DNA from: an alpha proteobacterium SCGC AAA015-N04
GTDB taxonomy: Bacteria > Pseudomonadota > Alphaproteobacteria > Puniceispirillales > Marisalimonadaceae
DNA: 64,000 nucleotides
Reading direction: 5' to 3'
Assembly (NCBI GenBank): GCA_000383115.1
Contig: KB910555.1
Span: 22,732-86,731, forward strand
Part shown: in pieces, positions 10,601 through 21,784 of the stretch
Layout: every line of letters begins with the position of its first letter
Position numbering within the stretch: the first letter of the stretch is position 1
Notes under the pieces: generated by a model
Databases searched by the model: none
Seen by the model: the letters and a program-made list of their open reading frames with translations, nothing else
Told to the model about the DNA's origin: nothing
Position numbers and translations under genes: made by a program

Positions 10601-11431
10601 CTAATTAGTTAAAGTTTTTAGAAAATTCGTAATATTAGGAAAAAATCCTTTGTCAATATTATCATTTTGACTGTTTTTTAAAAGATTTTTGCTTAATATT
10701 GTCCATTTATTTTTGGGAAAATTATGTTCTAATAACACACTACTTTTTATAGCTTCTTGTTTTAGACCAATCATCAAAAGAGCTTCACACAATCTGTAAA
10801 GTGTCTCTGGTATTACAGCTGTATTTTGATAATTTTCTAATATTGACTTGAATCTCTTTATTGAACTTGCAGGAGAATTACTTCTTAAGTAAAATATTCC
10901 AACCATTAAATCGTTTTTTGCTAATGCATTATTTATGTATTGAATTTTTAATCTTGCATCTTTAGCGTATTTACTATTTGGGTACTTATTATTGACTATT
11001 TTAAAGTATTTCAGTGCCTCTTTTGAAAGAGCAGGATCCCTACCTTGATCGGAAACTTGAATGTAATAACACATGGCTAAAAGATAATGAGCATACTCAG
11101 ATAATTCTCCGCTAGGATTCAATTCTATGAATTCTTTTAATTTTGTTACAGCTTTTTTAATATCATTATCTTCATAATAAGAATAAGCGGTCATGATTTC
11201 AGCTCTTGCTGCTAATGTTGAATAGGGATAATTAAGGAAAAGTTTATCAAATTCAGAGGCAGCCTTTTTGAATTGTCTATTATTTAAAAATTCTTGACCT
11301 TTACTAAAGATTTTCGTGTCAGAAACTTCATTAACAGTTAAATCAGATTTTTTTGAGCTACAATTTATAAAGAAAGAGATAATAAATAAAAATTGCGTGG
11401 TAATTAAAATATATTTTCTAAAATTTACCAT
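10601..11431 (-). CDS. bamD: Outer-membrane assembly lipoprotein BamD
   Basis: Lipobox-like FFINCSS; TPR-like YxxALxxLxxG repeats; AEIMTAYSYYE and DARLKIQYINNALAKND (BamD family); position after lpxC. Confidence 0.88.
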   Translation of the reverse strand: MVNFRKYILITTQFLFIISFFINCSSKKSDLTVNEVSDTKIFSKGQEFLNNRQFKKAASEFDKLFLNYPYSTLAARAEIMTAYSYYEDNDIKKAVTKLKEFIELNPSGELSEYAHYLLAMCYYIQVSDQGRDPALSKEALKYFKIVNNKYPNSKYAKDARLKIQYINNALAKNDLMVGIFYLRSNSPASSIKRFKSILENYQNTAVIPETLYRLCEALLMIGLKQEAIKSSVLLEHNFPKNKWTILSKNLLKNSQNDNIDKGFFPNITNFLKTLTN

Positions 11432-11521
11432 TAATTTATTCCATTTATAAATATAACAAGAATTAATTTTATTCGGTATAAATGGATTTGTATATAAAAA
11501 TTATTGAACGCTTAAATTAAT

Positions 11522-12496
11522 CTAAGCGACAAAACTATCTTTATTTTGATGATGAGATTTATTAATCAAATTCATGTAATCGTTAGTTTCATTTACCACT
11601 TTCATCGTTTCAATTCTATAATTACTTTTATCATTTAAAATTTGTTTGACTAATTTTTGATTCAATTTATGGCCTGGTGCAAAGCAATTAACAGAACCAA
11701 TGAGGGGCATTCCTAAAAGATAAAAATCACCTATACAATCTAGTGTTTTGTGTTTCACGAATTCATCATCTAATCTAAGACCACTAGGGTTTATAATGTT
11801 AAATTTATCAACAACTATAGCATTGTTTATATTACCACCCATAGCATAACCTGCAATTCTCATTTTTTCTACATCATCGAGAAATGCAAAAGTTCTAGCT
11901 TTTGATATAAGTCTGACAAAGTTACTTTGTGAATGTTCATATTTAAAATTGGAATTACCAATAATTGTGTTCGGATAATCTATAGTAATATCGATTTTGA
12001 GTTTATGATCTGGCTCTATAGAAATAAACCTGCTTTCGTCGCAAACAATAATTTCTTTTAAAACTCTGATACATTTTCTGTAATCATTTTGAGTTATTAT
12101 TCCATTTTTAATTATTTTTGTTATGTAATCATAAGAACTTCCGTCTAATGCAGGAAGCTCAGGGGAATTAATTCTTATTGTGGCATTATCTATGTTCATA
12201 CCACTCAAAGCTGCCATTAAATGTTCAATGGTCGAAACAGAAATACCTTTTTTGTTAGTAATCTTCGTACAGAGTGACGATTTATCGATATTTGATGCTG
12301 TCGCCTTTATAATATTGTCATTGCATAAGTCAGTTCTAATAAAGGTTATACCTGTATTAGGTGCAGATGGTTCAATTGACATTGATACTGCTTTACCATT
12401 ATGTATACCTATACCAGAGAAAAATACTGACTTTTTTAGAGTAGATTGTCTACATATGTTTTCATTTACTAGATTATTTATGTAATTCATACCCAA
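11522..12496 (-). CDS. lpxC: UDP-3-O-acyl-N-acetylglucosamine deacetylase
   Basis: SGIGIHNGKAV, TIEHLMAALSGMNIDN, ELPALDGSS, VKHKTLDCIGDFYLLG. Confidence 0.95.
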   Translation of the reverse strand: MGMNYINNLVNENICRQSTLKKSVFFSGIGIHNGKAVSMSIEPSAPNTGITFIRTDLCNDNIIKATASNIDKSSLCTKITNKKGISVSTIEHLMAALSGMNIDNATIRINSPELPALDGSSYDYITKIIKNGIITQNDYRKCIRVLKEIIVCDESRFISIEPDHKLKIDITIDYPNTIIGNSNFKYEHSQSNFVRLISKARTFAFLDDVEKMRIAGYAMGGNINNAIVVDKFNIINPSGLRLDDEFVKHKTLDCIGDFYLLGMPLIGSVNCFAPGHKLNQKLVKQILNDKSNYRIETMKVVNETNDYMNLINKSHHQNKDSFVA

Positions 12497-12570
12497 TACC
12501 TCAAAAATACTTGTAAACTAATGTGTACGAAATACAAATCACATTTAATTACTAAATGTTTCAATAAAAG

Positions 12571-14157
12571 TTAGTTGGCTTGTCTCCTTAAAAAAGCTGG
12601 AATTTCTAAAACTTTCTCGTCAATTTCATCATCTTCTTGATCAAATTTAATTAAATCTATTTGGTGATCTGGCTCTCTATTTACAGTTTCTTGTTTAAAC
12701 ACATTATTATTTTCTTCGATATCTTTTAGATTGTTTTCTGTATATGGAGTAGAAGAACTATTTTTATTTATAGTATCTTTTAGATGTTTCTCTTTTTTTG
12801 AACTCAAATTCGGTTCAAGTTTATTTTCTTCAACTTTATCTTCTACGAAGAAAGATGATAACTTCTTAAATATATTATTTGACTTGTTATTTAATTCCAT
12901 ATTTTCAGTTTGATCTTCAACCATAGAACTAAAATGTTCCTTATCACTGATCTGATATTTTTTACTATCCTCATTTGATATGTTTTGATCTTCATTTTTA
13001 ACATCCATTTCATTAATTTGACTTTCAAGATCAAATTGTTCAGTTTGTTCATCTGAAAAACTTAAATCGTCTTTAGTGAATTTTTCTTCTGAACTTTTAT
13101 CTTCATCGATTTCTTGGTTATTTAATGTTAATAAATCGTTACTTTGAGCATTTTCAATCTTCTCATTTTCAAGTGAGTGTATTGTTTTATTATAATCAAT
13201 ACCAGTTGCAACGACTGAAACTCTAATTATGCCCTCTAAATTTTCATCAATAGAGGAACCAAAAATAATATTAGCATTTTCGTCTACTTCATTTCTAATT
13301 TTACTCGCAGCTTCATCAACTTCAAATAAAGCCATGTCAGGTCCTCCTTGTATATTTAGTAGTATAGATCTAGCTCCTTTAATGTTACTTTCATCAAGTA
13401 ATGGATTATTTAGAGCTGCTTGAGCTGCTTGAAGTGCTCTTTCTTCTCCTGAACTTTCACCTGTACCCATCATCGCCTTACCCATATTTCCCATAATCGA
13501 TTTTATGTCTGCAAAATCTAGATTAATCATCCCAGGGTTGGTGATTAAGTCTGTGATACCACAAACACCTTGATAAAGCACATCGTCAGCTAATTTGAAA
13601 GCTTCTGCAAATGTAGTCTTTTCGTTGGCTATTTTAAACAAATTTTGGTTTGGAATCACAATTAAAGTGTCAACATTTTCCTTTAATAAAGACAAACCAA
13701 CTTCGGCTACATCCATTCTTTTTTTACCTTCGAAATCAAAAGGTTTAGTAACTACTGCAACTGTTAATATTCCTTGTTCTTTTGCAGCTTTTGCAATTAC
13801 CGGGGCAGCACCTGAACCTGTTCCTCCACCCATACCAGTAGCAATAAATAACATATTAACATCACCTAACTCAGACATGATTTCTTCAATTGACTCCTCT
13901 GCAGCCATTTTTCCTGTCTCTGCGTTAGATCCAGCACCAAGACCTAAGGTTAGATTTTTTCCTAATTGTATTTGTCTTTTGGTTAGGCTTCTAGATAAGG
14001 CTTGTCCATCTGTGTTAGCAACAATAAATTCAATGTTTTGAACATTAGCATTAATCATTGTGTTTACAGCATTTCCACCAGCTCCTCCGATACCAATTAC
14101 TGAAATTTTCGGTTGTGTATCATTTATGTTTTTAGGTATTGTTATATTTAATGACAT
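12571..14157 (-). CDS. ftsZ: Cell division protein FtsZ
   Basis: [30 protein letters not shown] tubulin signature, C-terminal peptide [11 protein letters not shown]; ~200 aa linker. Confidence 0.98.
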   Translation of the reverse strand: MSLNITIPKNINDTQPKISVIGIGGAGGNAVNTMINANVQNIEFIVANTDGQALSRSLTKRQIQLGKNLTLGLGAGSNAETGKMAAEESIEEIMSELGDVNMLFIATGMGGGTGSGAAPVIAKAAKEQGILTVAVVTKPFDFEGKKRMDVAEVGLSLLKENVDTLIVIPNQNLFKIANEKTTFAEAFKLADDVLYQGVCGITDLITNPGMINLDFADIKSIMGNMGKAMMGTGESSGEERALQAAQAALNNPLLDESNIKGARSILLNIQGGPDMALFEVDEAASKIRNEVDENANIIFGSSIDENLEGIIRVSVVATGIDYNKTIHSLENEKIENAQSNDLLTLNNQEIDEDKSSEEKFTKDDLSFSDEQTEQFDLESQINEMDVKNEDQNISNEDSKKYQISDKEHFSSMVEDQTENMELNNKSNNIFKKLSSFFVEDKVEENKLEPNLSSKKEKHLKDTINKNSSSTPYTENNLKDIEENNNVFKQETVNREPDHQIDLIKFDQEDDEIDEKVLEIPAFLRRQAN

Positions 14158-14194
14158 TTTTTTTCTCCTTTATAATTTAGTTAATCTCTCTATT

Positions 14195-15451
14195 TTATAA
14201 GTTTTGATCAAACCAATTTCCTATCCTCCCAAAGTAATTAAATAAACCAGAATTAAATTCCATTCGTGATGGTGTTTTTTCTTTATCGAAACTTTTAATT
14301 AACAATCCTGCTAGACAAGCAAAGGTTGGAGAATGAACTATTTCTGGAAGTCCAATTAATCCGATAGGTCTACCTATTCTTACATTTGCTTTGAAATATT
14401 GTGTTGCAAATTCTCTTATATTATTTAGGTTTGCGCCTCCTCCACATAGAATAATTTTATCAACAGATTTTGTTATTGACTTATATCGATTTAATCTGCG
14501 GTAAATTAATTCAAAAATTTCTTCAATTCTAGGTTTAATTATTGCAGTTATCATTGCTTTGGGTATGTTTTGGTTAATAATATTACCTTCATCAGATATT
14601 ATTGGTATTTCTAAATTCGTAAATTCGTCGGTTTCATTTGATAGAGCTGATCCATGAATAATTTTTATTTTCTCAGCATCATCTGATTTTGTTCCAAGGC
14701 CTCTAACTATGTCACTAGTGATGTGGACACCACCAATAGGAATAGAATCTGAAAAAATAATTTTTTCATTTATGAAAACACCAGTACTAGTAATATTTTC
14801 ACCTAGATCAATGATTATTGCTCCATTTTTGCGTTCATCTCTAATCATTGTGGATGCCCCTGAGGCTTCAGGACTTATAATAAAATTATCAACTTTAAGG
14901 TGACATAACTCTACCGCATTGGTAATATTTTTTATTACAGTCTTATTACCATATGTATTTGAGATTTCTACAGTCAGATTTTTGGTATACATTCCTATTG
15001 GATTTTCTACGTAATTATTATTATCGATTGAGTATTTTATAGGAGATGATGAAAGCAAAACATAATCGTTAATCTGTTTTGGATTATTAAGTTTTTGGAT
15101 TTTTATAAGATCGCTTTTATAAACCTGATTATTGTGAATTTTAATATGATTTTGAATGACCTTTGTCAATGGTCTGCCTCCTGATAGGCTGCAAACCACT
15201 TCTTTAACTGGAAAACCTGCCATAGTTTCAGCTCCTTCAACAGCTCTAGCAATTGAATTTGCAATTTCATTCAAGTTTGTAACTATTCCATTACTAATTC
15301 CAATTGATACATGTTGGCCAAATCCTAATACTTTTAATTGTACATCATTGTTTTTGACAGGAGATCCAATCAAACACGACACTTTATTATTTCCAATATC
15401 AATTACAGCAAAAATACTTTTCGATTTTTTTATTTGATTTAGAACAGTCAT
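14195..15451 (-). CDS. ftsA: Cell division protein FtsA
   Basis: FAVIDIGNNKVSCLIG ATPase motif, IIIDLGENITSTGVF, ILCGGGANLNNI; adjacent to ftsZ/ftsQ. Confidence 0.95.
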   Translation of the reverse strand: MTVLNQIKKSKSIFAVIDIGNNKVSCLIGSPVKNNDVQLKVLGFGQHVSIGISNGIVTNLNEIANSIARAVEGAETMAGFPVKEVVCSLSGGRPLTKVIQNHIKIHNNQVYKSDLIKIQKLNNPKQINDYVLLSSSPIKYSIDNNNYVENPIGMYTKNLTVEISNTYGNKTVIKNITNAVELCHLKVDNFIISPEASGASTMIRDERKNGAIIIDLGENITSTGVFINEKIIFSDSIPIGGVHITSDIVRGLGTKSDDAEKIKIIHGSALSNETDEFTNLEIPIISDEGNIINQNIPKAMITAIIKPRIEEIFELIYRRLNRYKSITKSVDKIILCGGGANLNNIREFATQYFKANVRIGRPIGLIGLPEIVHSPTFACLAGLLIKSFDKEKTPSRMEFNSGLFNYFGRIGNWFDQNL

Positions 15452-16287
15452 AAACTTTTCCTGTCTTTGATTAAGTTTTTATCAAAATTAATTTTACCAA
15501 GAATGTGATTAGGATTTCTAAAATCAAGTTCTGTTAACCCGAGATTTAAAATATCATATTTATGATGTAGTATTAAAAGTTTTCGCCATGCTTCATGAAT
15601 ACCTTTGGCAGGTAAAAGAACAACAATACCTTGATTAAAATGCAGATTCCATCTTCGATTATTGACGAATGTTAAAGACCAAATATTTTTTGAGAAATTA
15701 TCGTTAGATTTTAATACTTTAAGTATAGAGTTTACCTTTTTGTTGGCATTATTTCCATTTATTATTGGTAGAATATTTCTAAAGTTGTAAATATCTGCAG
15801 TAGCTATTACATCACCTCTATCAGTTATGAGTTTGTTCTCAAATTCATTTTGCCATATTGCAATTGCTTCCTTTTCTTTAACTTTAATTTGAATAGTATC
15901 AGGAAGAATTCGTTTAATATGTATTTTTTCTACCCATCCTATTTTGCTAAGTTTCTGATGTAATTCGATTAGACTTACATCAAAAATATTTATATTTTTA
16001 TAATAATTTGTAATTTTTAAGATATCTTTATTAGGAATATTGTTGGTACCATATATTTCTATATTTTTTAATTCAAACCCGATTTCAATAAATATTTTTT
16101 TAAGGAAATTCAATTTTAAATTAACGTTTTCCAGATGCTTTGTATTAATAATAAATAAAACTAAAATGAAACTGATCAAAAAGCTAAATAAAGTTAAAAC
16201 TTTATAATTTTTAAATTTTTTCTTTGTAGTAACTCTGTCAATAACTATTTCAGTATCATTCGCTCTATTAAAATTCGAAGTTAACAT
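15448..16287 (-). CDS. ftsQ: Cell division protein FtsQ
   Basis: Single N-terminal TM, POTRA (IEIYGTNNIPNKDILKITNYY), RILPDTIQIKVKEKEAIAIWQ; syntenic between ddl and ftsA. Confidence 0.9.
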   Translation of the reverse strand: MLTSNFNRANDTEIVIDRVTTKKKFKNYKVLTLFSFLISFILVLFIINTKHLENVNLKLNFLKKIFIEIGFELKNIEIYGTNNIPNKDILKITNYYKNINIFDVSLIELHQKLSKIGWVEKIHIKRILPDTIQIKVKEKEAIAIWQNEFENKLITDRGDVIATADIYNFRNILPIINGNNANKKVNSILKVLKSNDNFSKNIWSLTFVNNRRWNLHFNQGIVVLLPAKGIHEAWRKLLILHHKYDILNLGLTELDFRNPNHILGKINFDKNLIKDRKSL

Positions 16288-17213
16288 TCGTAAGTTGCCT
16301 CCTCTAAAAGGGTTCTTACCATTTCTTTCATACTAACATTACAAAAACGAGCCTGCTCTGGTGCTAAGGAATAGATTGTCATTCCAGGTTGTGTATTGAT
16401 CTCTAACATGTACAGCTGATTTTTCTTAGTATCGTACCTAAAGTCAGTTCTTGAAATTCCTTTGCATCCAATTATGTTGTGAGCTCTAAGTGCCCAGGAT
16501 TTTGATTTCTCAAAAATATCATTAGGAATTAGAGCAGGTATTTCGTGAAAAGACCCATTTTTTTCGTATTTTGCATCAAAATTATAAAATTCGTTATTTT
16601 TCTTAGGTTTAATTTCTGTTACAGTAAGTGGTGCATTTTTTAAAATTGTTACTGTTAATTCTTTAGTACCTACATATGCTTCGGCCATCATCTGATCATA
16701 ATTAAAATTTTTGCTTAAAGGTATTTTATTTTGATCCTTTACAATTATCACTCCAACAGAACTTCCTCCATTAATTGGTTTAATTACATATGGACCTTTA
16801 TAATTTTTGACAGATAAATATTTTCCGTATGAAATTTCTAGATTTTTTGGAAAAAAAATAGGATCATCTGAATTTTCTGTTGCATGAGTAATAACTCTTT
16901 TAAAGTGAATTTTATTCATTGCAATCGCGGAAGTAGTTACACCAGAATGAGTGTAAGGTATTTTTAATAAATTTAATAAACCTTGAACAGTGCCATCTTC
17001 ACCAATTTTACCGTGCAAAGCATTAAAGCATACATCTGGATTTATATTTACTATATCTATTATTTTAAATTTACCAAGGTCGAATTCAGTAAGATTTAGT
17101 CCCATATCTTTAATTGCTAGAGAACAGGCCTCTGCTGACTTTAGAGAAACTTCTCTTTCTGATCCGAAGCCTCCTTTTAGTAATAACACATGTGTATCTT
17201 TATGTATTTTCAT
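16281..17213 (-). CDS. ddl: D-alanine--D-alanine ligase
   Basis: LLKGGFGSEREVSLKSA, NALHGKIGEDGTVQGLL, VIKPINGGSSVGV, MLEINTQPGMT. Confidence 0.95.
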   Translation of the reverse strand: MKIHKDTHVLLLKGGFGSEREVSLKSAEACSLAIKDMGLNLTEFDLGKFKIIDIVNINPDVCFNALHGKIGEDGTVQGLLNLLKIPYTHSGVTTSAIAMNKIHFKRVITHATENSDDPIFFPKNLEISYGKYLSVKNYKGPYVIKPINGGSSVGVIIVKDQNKIPLSKNFNYDQMMAEAYVGTKELTVTILKNAPLTVTEIKPKKNNEFYNFDAKYEKNGSFHEIPALIPNDIFEKSKSWALRAHNIIGCKGISRTDFRYDTKKNQLYMLEINTQPGMTIYSLAPEQARFCNVSMKEMVRTLLEEATYEC

Positions 17214-18103
17214 TTAATACCAACTCTTTGAATTTCCCATTTAAGCGTGATACCTGATCTTTCAAAAACTTTTCGTCTTACATGCTCGCCTAGTTCTTCT
17301 ATTTCAGTAGCATTTGAATTTTTGGCATTAATTATAAAGTTACAATGTTTTTCTGAGATCATTGCTTTGCCAATCTTCAATCCCCTACAGCCTGCTTGAT
17401 CAATTAATTTCCATGCTTTATAATTTTTTGGATTTCTAAATGTGCTTCCACCGGTCTTTACTCCTACTGGTTGTGCATCTTTTCTAAGTTTAATTATTTT
17501 TTTCATTTTTTTTTCGATTATAATTTTAGTCCCTTTTGAACTTTTAAAACGAGCTGAACAAAATATCCAATCTTCACCTATACCTATTTGTCTATAACCC
17601 ATTTTAAGTTCGTTATTTTGAAAAGTTTTAAATTCACCTGAATGATTAATAGCTATAACGTCAATGAGAACGTCTTTAAATTCTGTTCCAAAGGCACCAG
17701 AGTTCATTCTGATACCTCCACCGATAGTACCTGGAATTCCCATCAAAAATTCAAGACCAGTTCGTCCATTATTTCTTGCAAATCGAGCTACATTTGCATC
17801 CATAGCACCAGCTTCAGCCGTAATAATGCCATTGTTATCAATACTTAAATTACATAGTTTTTTTGTTAAAATTGTGATGCCCTTAATTCCTTTATCTCTT
17901 ATTAAAACATTTGATCCTGCTCCAATTGGAAAAACTTTTGAGTTTTGAGGTCTTTTTTTTAAAAAAACAGCTAAAGAATTTTTATCTTCTACTTCAAATA
18001 AAATCTCTGTATTCCCTCCAACACCAAACCAGTTAAATTTAGATAAATTTTGATTAAATTTGACAGAGTTTGAAAACTTCTTCTTTAGATAATCAATTTC
18101 CAT
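17210..18103 (-). CDS. murB: UDP-N-acetylmuramate dehydrogenase
   Basis: FPIGAGSNVLIRDKG, GIPGTIGGGIRMNSGAFG, KTGGSTFRNP. Confidence 0.95.
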   Translation of the reverse strand: MEIDYLKKKFSNSVKFNQNLSKFNWFGVGGNTEILFEVEDKNSLAVFLKKRPQNSKVFPIGAGSNVLIRDKGIKGITILTKKLCNLSIDNNGIITAEAGAMDANVARFARNNGRTGLEFLMGIPGTIGGGIRMNSGAFGTEFKDVLIDVIAINHSGEFKTFQNNELKMGYRQIGIGEDWIFCSARFKSSKGTKIIIEKKMKKIIKLRKDAQPVGVKTGGSTFRNPKNYKAWKLIDQAGCRGLKIGKAMISEKHCNFIINAKNSNATEIEELGEHVRRKVFERSGITLKWEIQRVGIK

Positions 18104-19499
18104 TTATTAAGTCACTCTCAAGATTATTTGCAATTTTTGTTATTGATCCGGCTCCAAGACAAACGATAATATCCGCAGGCTTAACAAGATTAAGAATTGT
18201 TTTAATTAATGCTTTTTTATCATTAATATAAATTGCATTTTTATGACCATATTTTGATAAACCATTCTCTAAATTTATAGCTTCAAAATTTTTTAGTGGT
18301 GCTTCTCCAGCTGAGTAAACGTCTAGTAGTAAGACATAATCAGCATCATTAAAAGAACTGCAAAATTCATCAAATAAATCTTTTAGACGGCTATAACGAT
18401 GAGGTTGAAAAATACTTATAATTTTATTTTTGGGAGTTAATAATCTTGCAGCTGCTAAGGCAGCATCAATTTCAACAGGGTGATGACCATAATCATCTAT
18501 TATAAGTGATCCTCTAAAATTACCAACAGTTTCGAAACGTCTTTTTACCCCTGTAAAATTTTTTAACGAGTTTTTAATTTTATTAAGTGGAATTTTAAGC
18601 TCAATACCAGTTGCAATAGTCGCTAATGCGTTTTGAACATTATGAACACCAATCATTGAAAAATCTATTTCGTATTTTTTATTTACGGGTTCTCTTCTAC
18701 TAGACACATTGAGTGTAAATTTCATTGATTGATTTTTGTAGTTTATATTAGTAGCTCTTATGTCTGCATTGGCCGATAAACCATAAGTAATTACTTTTTT
18801 ATCTTCTAATTTTGATATTAATTTTTGTACTCGTGGGTGGTCAATGCAAAGGCAAATAAATCCATAAAATGGAATAGATGATAAAAATTTAAAAAAAGCA
18901 TTTTCTAAATTTTCTTCATTTTTATGATAGTCAAGGTGTTCTAAGTCTATATTTGTGATTATTGCTACAGTTGGATTTAATTTTGCAAAACTTCCGTCAC
19001 TTTCATCTGCTTCAACTATCATCCATTCACCATTACCTAATCTTGCATTACTGTCTAAGGAAGATATAATTCCACCATTTATTATAGTTGGATCCATTCC
19101 ATTATCTTCTATCATTTTTGCAATAAGAGATGTTGTTGTTGTTTTGCCGTGTGTACCAGCTATAGCAATGGATTGCTTTAAACGCATTAGTTCTCCCAAC
19201 ATTTCAGATCTATGAACAATAGGTAAAAAAAGTTTTTTTGCCTCTAGAAGCTCAATATTTTTTTGTGGTATAGCTGTGGAAACTACAACGATTTTCGCTT
19301 TTTTTATATTAGATCTTTTTTGACCTATGAAAACTTTAATTCCAAGTTTTTTTAATCTAAAAGTATTGTTACTCTCGCTTATGTCACTTCCTTGTATTAA
19401 ATAGCCTGATTGAGCCAGTATTTCTGCAATACCACTCATACCAATGCCACCAATGCCAATAAAGTGAATAATTCCTAGATTTTTGGGCCGTTTTAACAT
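18093..19499 (-). CDS. murC: UDP-N-acetylmuramate--L-alanine ligase
   Basis: IHFIGIGGIGMSGIAEILAQSGY, AGTHGKTTTTSLIA, DDYGHHPVEI. Confidence 0.96.
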   Translation of the reverse strand: MLKRPKNLGIIHFIGIGGIGMSGIAEILAQSGYLIQGSDISESNNTFRLKKLGIKVFIGQKRSNIKKAKIVVVSTAIPQKNIELLEAKKLFLPIVHRSEMLGELMRLKQSIAIAGTHGKTTTTSLIAKMIEDNGMDPTIINGGIISSLDSNARLGNGEWMIVEADESDGSFAKLNPTVAIITNIDLEHLDYHKNEENLENAFFKFLSSIPFYGFICLCIDHPRVQKLISKLEDKKVITYGLSANADIRATNINYKNQSMKFTLNVSSRREPVNKKYEIDFSMIGVHNVQNALATIATGIELKIPLNKIKNSLKNFTGVKRRFETVGNFRGSLIIDDYGHHPVEIDAALAAARLLTPKNKIISIFQPHRYSRLKDLFDEFCSSFNDADYVLLLDVYSAGEAPLKNFEAINLENGLSKYGHKNAIYINDKKALIKTILNLVKPADIIVCLGAGSITKIANNLESDLINGN

Positions 19500-20653
19500 A
19501 ATTTAAATGGTTTCGTAATATCAGAATTTATTAAACTTAATGCTATATTTGAAAGAAATTGAGCAGGAGATTGATTTTTTCTTAAACTTTCGAGACTATT
19601 TGAACAAGACTTAATTTTTTTACTTGCGTAAATTAGTTGAATCGGACTAGTTAATAAATTTTCTAATAATTCCTTTAATTTTTTACTTACAAATTCATCC
19701 TCTTTAAGAGTCCAAGCGCCACCAGTTGCTTCTAAAAATTTTGCATTAGCTTCTTGATGATTGTCTAATGCTGAAGGTAACGGTATAAATATAACCGGTC
19801 TACAAGAAGTCAAAATTTCGGCTACACTTGAACCACCTGAACGTGTAATTATTAGGTGGGATTGAAAAAACTTTTCTGGAATATTCTCAAAAAAACTTTT
19901 TAATTCATAATTTATTTTATTTTTATTATACATAGCTTCAACAAAATTTTTGTCTTCTGATCTAACTTGTTGAACTATTTTAAGTTTATCCTTTAATCTT
20001 TTGGGAAGAGAGCAAAAGACTTTTGTCACTTCATGTGAAAAAAATTTAGATCCCAAGCTTCCTCCAACAACTAAAATATTAAATTTTTGATTTTTTCTTG
20101 GAATTTTATAAAGAGATTTATCATTGTTATTAAATTCCTTGCGTGTTGGATTTCCAGTAAAAATATATGTTGGATTTTTTTTAATATTTTTTGTTTCGAC
20201 AAAAGATAATGCAATCACATTTACTAAATTACTAAGAAATTTGTTTGCTCTGCCAACTATCGCATTTTGTTCGTGTATAATTATTGGTATTTTAAAAAGT
20301 TTTGCAGCTAATATTGGCGCAACCGAAAAATATCCACCAAAGCCAATTATAATTTTTGGTTTGGTTTTTAAAATTAAAATTATTGACTTAAAAAAAGAAA
20401 TAATAAATTGATAAATCGATTTAATCTTATTTAAAAAACTATGTACTGAAGGACTAGAGGCTTTGTGAATAAAAATTTTATGTGAGTTGTTTTGTTGATT
20501 TAAAAAAACATTAAAAAAATTTTTTCCTCTTTGGTCTGTTATTATAACAAAATCATGTACTTTAATTTCATTCATTATAGATAATGCTGGAAAGATATGT
20601 CCGCCCGTTCCTCCAGTTGCGATCATGATTGTTTTTTTTGTATTATTATTCAT
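19493..20653 (-). CDS. murG: Undecaprenyldiphospho-muramoylpentapeptide beta-N-acetylglucosaminyltransferase
   Basis: TGGTGGHIFPALSI, IIHEQNAIVGRANKFL, LVVGGSLGSKFF, ITRSGGSSVAEI, PLPSALDNHQEANA. Confidence 0.95.
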   Translation of the reverse strand: MNNNTKKTIMIATGGTGGHIFPALSIMNEIKVHDFVIITDQRGKNFFNVFLNQQNNSHKIFIHKASSPSVHSFLNKIKSIYQFIISFFKSIILILKTKPKIIIGFGGYFSVAPILAAKLFKIPIIIHEQNAIVGRANKFLSNLVNVIALSFVETKNIKKNPTYIFTGNPTRKEFNNNDKSLYKIPRKNQKFNILVVGGSLGSKFFSHEVTKVFCSLPKRLKDKLKIVQQVRSEDKNFVEAMYNKNKINYELKSFFENIPEKFFQSHLIITRSGGSSVAEILTSCRPVIFIPLPSALDNHQEANAKFLEATGGAWTLKEDEFVSKKLKELLENLLTSPIQLIYASKKIKSCSNSLESLRKNQSPAQFLSNIALSLINSDITKPFKLC

Positions 20654-20685
20654 AAAATTTTATCTTTTTTATTTTTTTACATTTT

Positions 20686-21783
20686 CTAAAAAGTTTTTTT
20701 TCTTGTTAATGATAGTAAAATACCTGCCGTAATTGCAGATGCGATTATTGATGATCCACCATAGGACAAAAAAGGTAATGTCATCCCCTTCGGAGGAATG
20801 AGATCAGTATTACTAGCCATGTGTATTAATGATTGAAATCCAAGTTGAAAAGCTAGACCACTTACAGCGAGTATAAAGAAAAGATTTTCAGTTTTTAAAG
20901 TTAAAAGAAATGACCTACCAATTATAAGGCCATAAATAGCAATAATCAGGCAACAAATTAAGACACCGTATTCTTCTGCTGCAACAGCAAATATGAAGTC
21001 TGAGTGAGCATCTGGTAATGTTTTCTTATATAAGCCTTCACCAGGACCTTTACCCCATAATCCACCAGATTCAAATGATTGAAGCGATTTAGTTATTTGA
21101 TAAGTATTGCCATCGATAAAATTATCAATTCTAATTCTTACATGATCAAAATGCCTATATGCTAAAATCATAAAAATAGGAAATGCTAGTATCAGGCATA
21201 GAATGACAATAACTGGTAAACCAGCAATAAATAACTGGAGACCCCAGGTAAAGATTATAACAATTGTCATTCCAACATCAGGTTGTAACAAAAGGAGAGC
21301 AGATAGTAAAAGTATAGAGCCAATGGACCACGCCCAACCTGGAAAATCTTTCTTTTCCATCCATAATGTTAAAATCCATGCATTAAATATTATGTAAAAT
21401 GGTTTACAAATTTCGCTTGGTTGAAAGCTAAAATTTCCTATGTTTAACCATCTTTGAGCACCTTTAATTTTTTCTCCCTCAAACAAAACAAATAATAATA
21501 AACAAATACATATTAAAAATCCAAGTATACAGAGCAGTTTTGTCTGTCGTGTATTTAAAATTGAAAAGAATATAATAACGGGGATACTTAATAAACTAAA
21601 AAAGAAATGTCGTATTGTAAAATAGTTAGAAGATATGTTTATACTTTCGGCAATGTGTTGACTAGAAGCCATGACAAGAAAAATACCAAAAACAATTAAT
21701 ATAAAAAAGCTTGTTAATAATAGTCTATCAACTGTCCACCACCAAAGTGCTATATTCGATCTATCAGAGCGTGTGATTAACAT
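20686..21783 (-). CDS. ftsW: SEDS family peptidoglycan glycosyltransferase FtsW
   Basis: Multi-TM; FQPSEICKP, LLQPDVGMT, ALPDAHSDFIFAVAAEEYG, GMTLPFLSYGGSS. Confidence 0.94.
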   Translation of the reverse strand: MLITRSDRSNIALWWWTVDRLLLTSFFILIVFGIFLVMASSQHIAESINISSNYFTIRHFFFSLLSIPVIIFFSILNTRQTKLLCILGFLICICLLLFVLFEGEKIKGAQRWLNIGNFSFQPSEICKPFYIIFNAWILTLWMEKKDFPGWAWSIGSILLLSALLLLQPDVGMTIVIIFTWGLQLFIAGLPVIVILCLILAFPIFMILAYRHFDHVRIRIDNFIDGNTYQITKSLQSFESGGLWGKGPGEGLYKKTLPDAHSDFIFAVAAEEYGVLICCLIIAIYGLIIGRSFLLTLKTENLFFILAVSGLAFQLGFQSLIHMASNTDLIPPKGMTLPFLSYGGSSIIASAITAGILLSLTRKKTF

Positions 21784-21784
21784 A

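Noticed and set aside
13595-14041. 148-aa plus-strand ORF inside ftsZ (plus other antisense ORFs in ftsZ, ftsA, recN, lpxC, murB, murC, rpoB, rpoC)
   Set aside because: Shadow ORFs antisense to confidently identified conserved genes; no recognisable domain and low-complexity translations.
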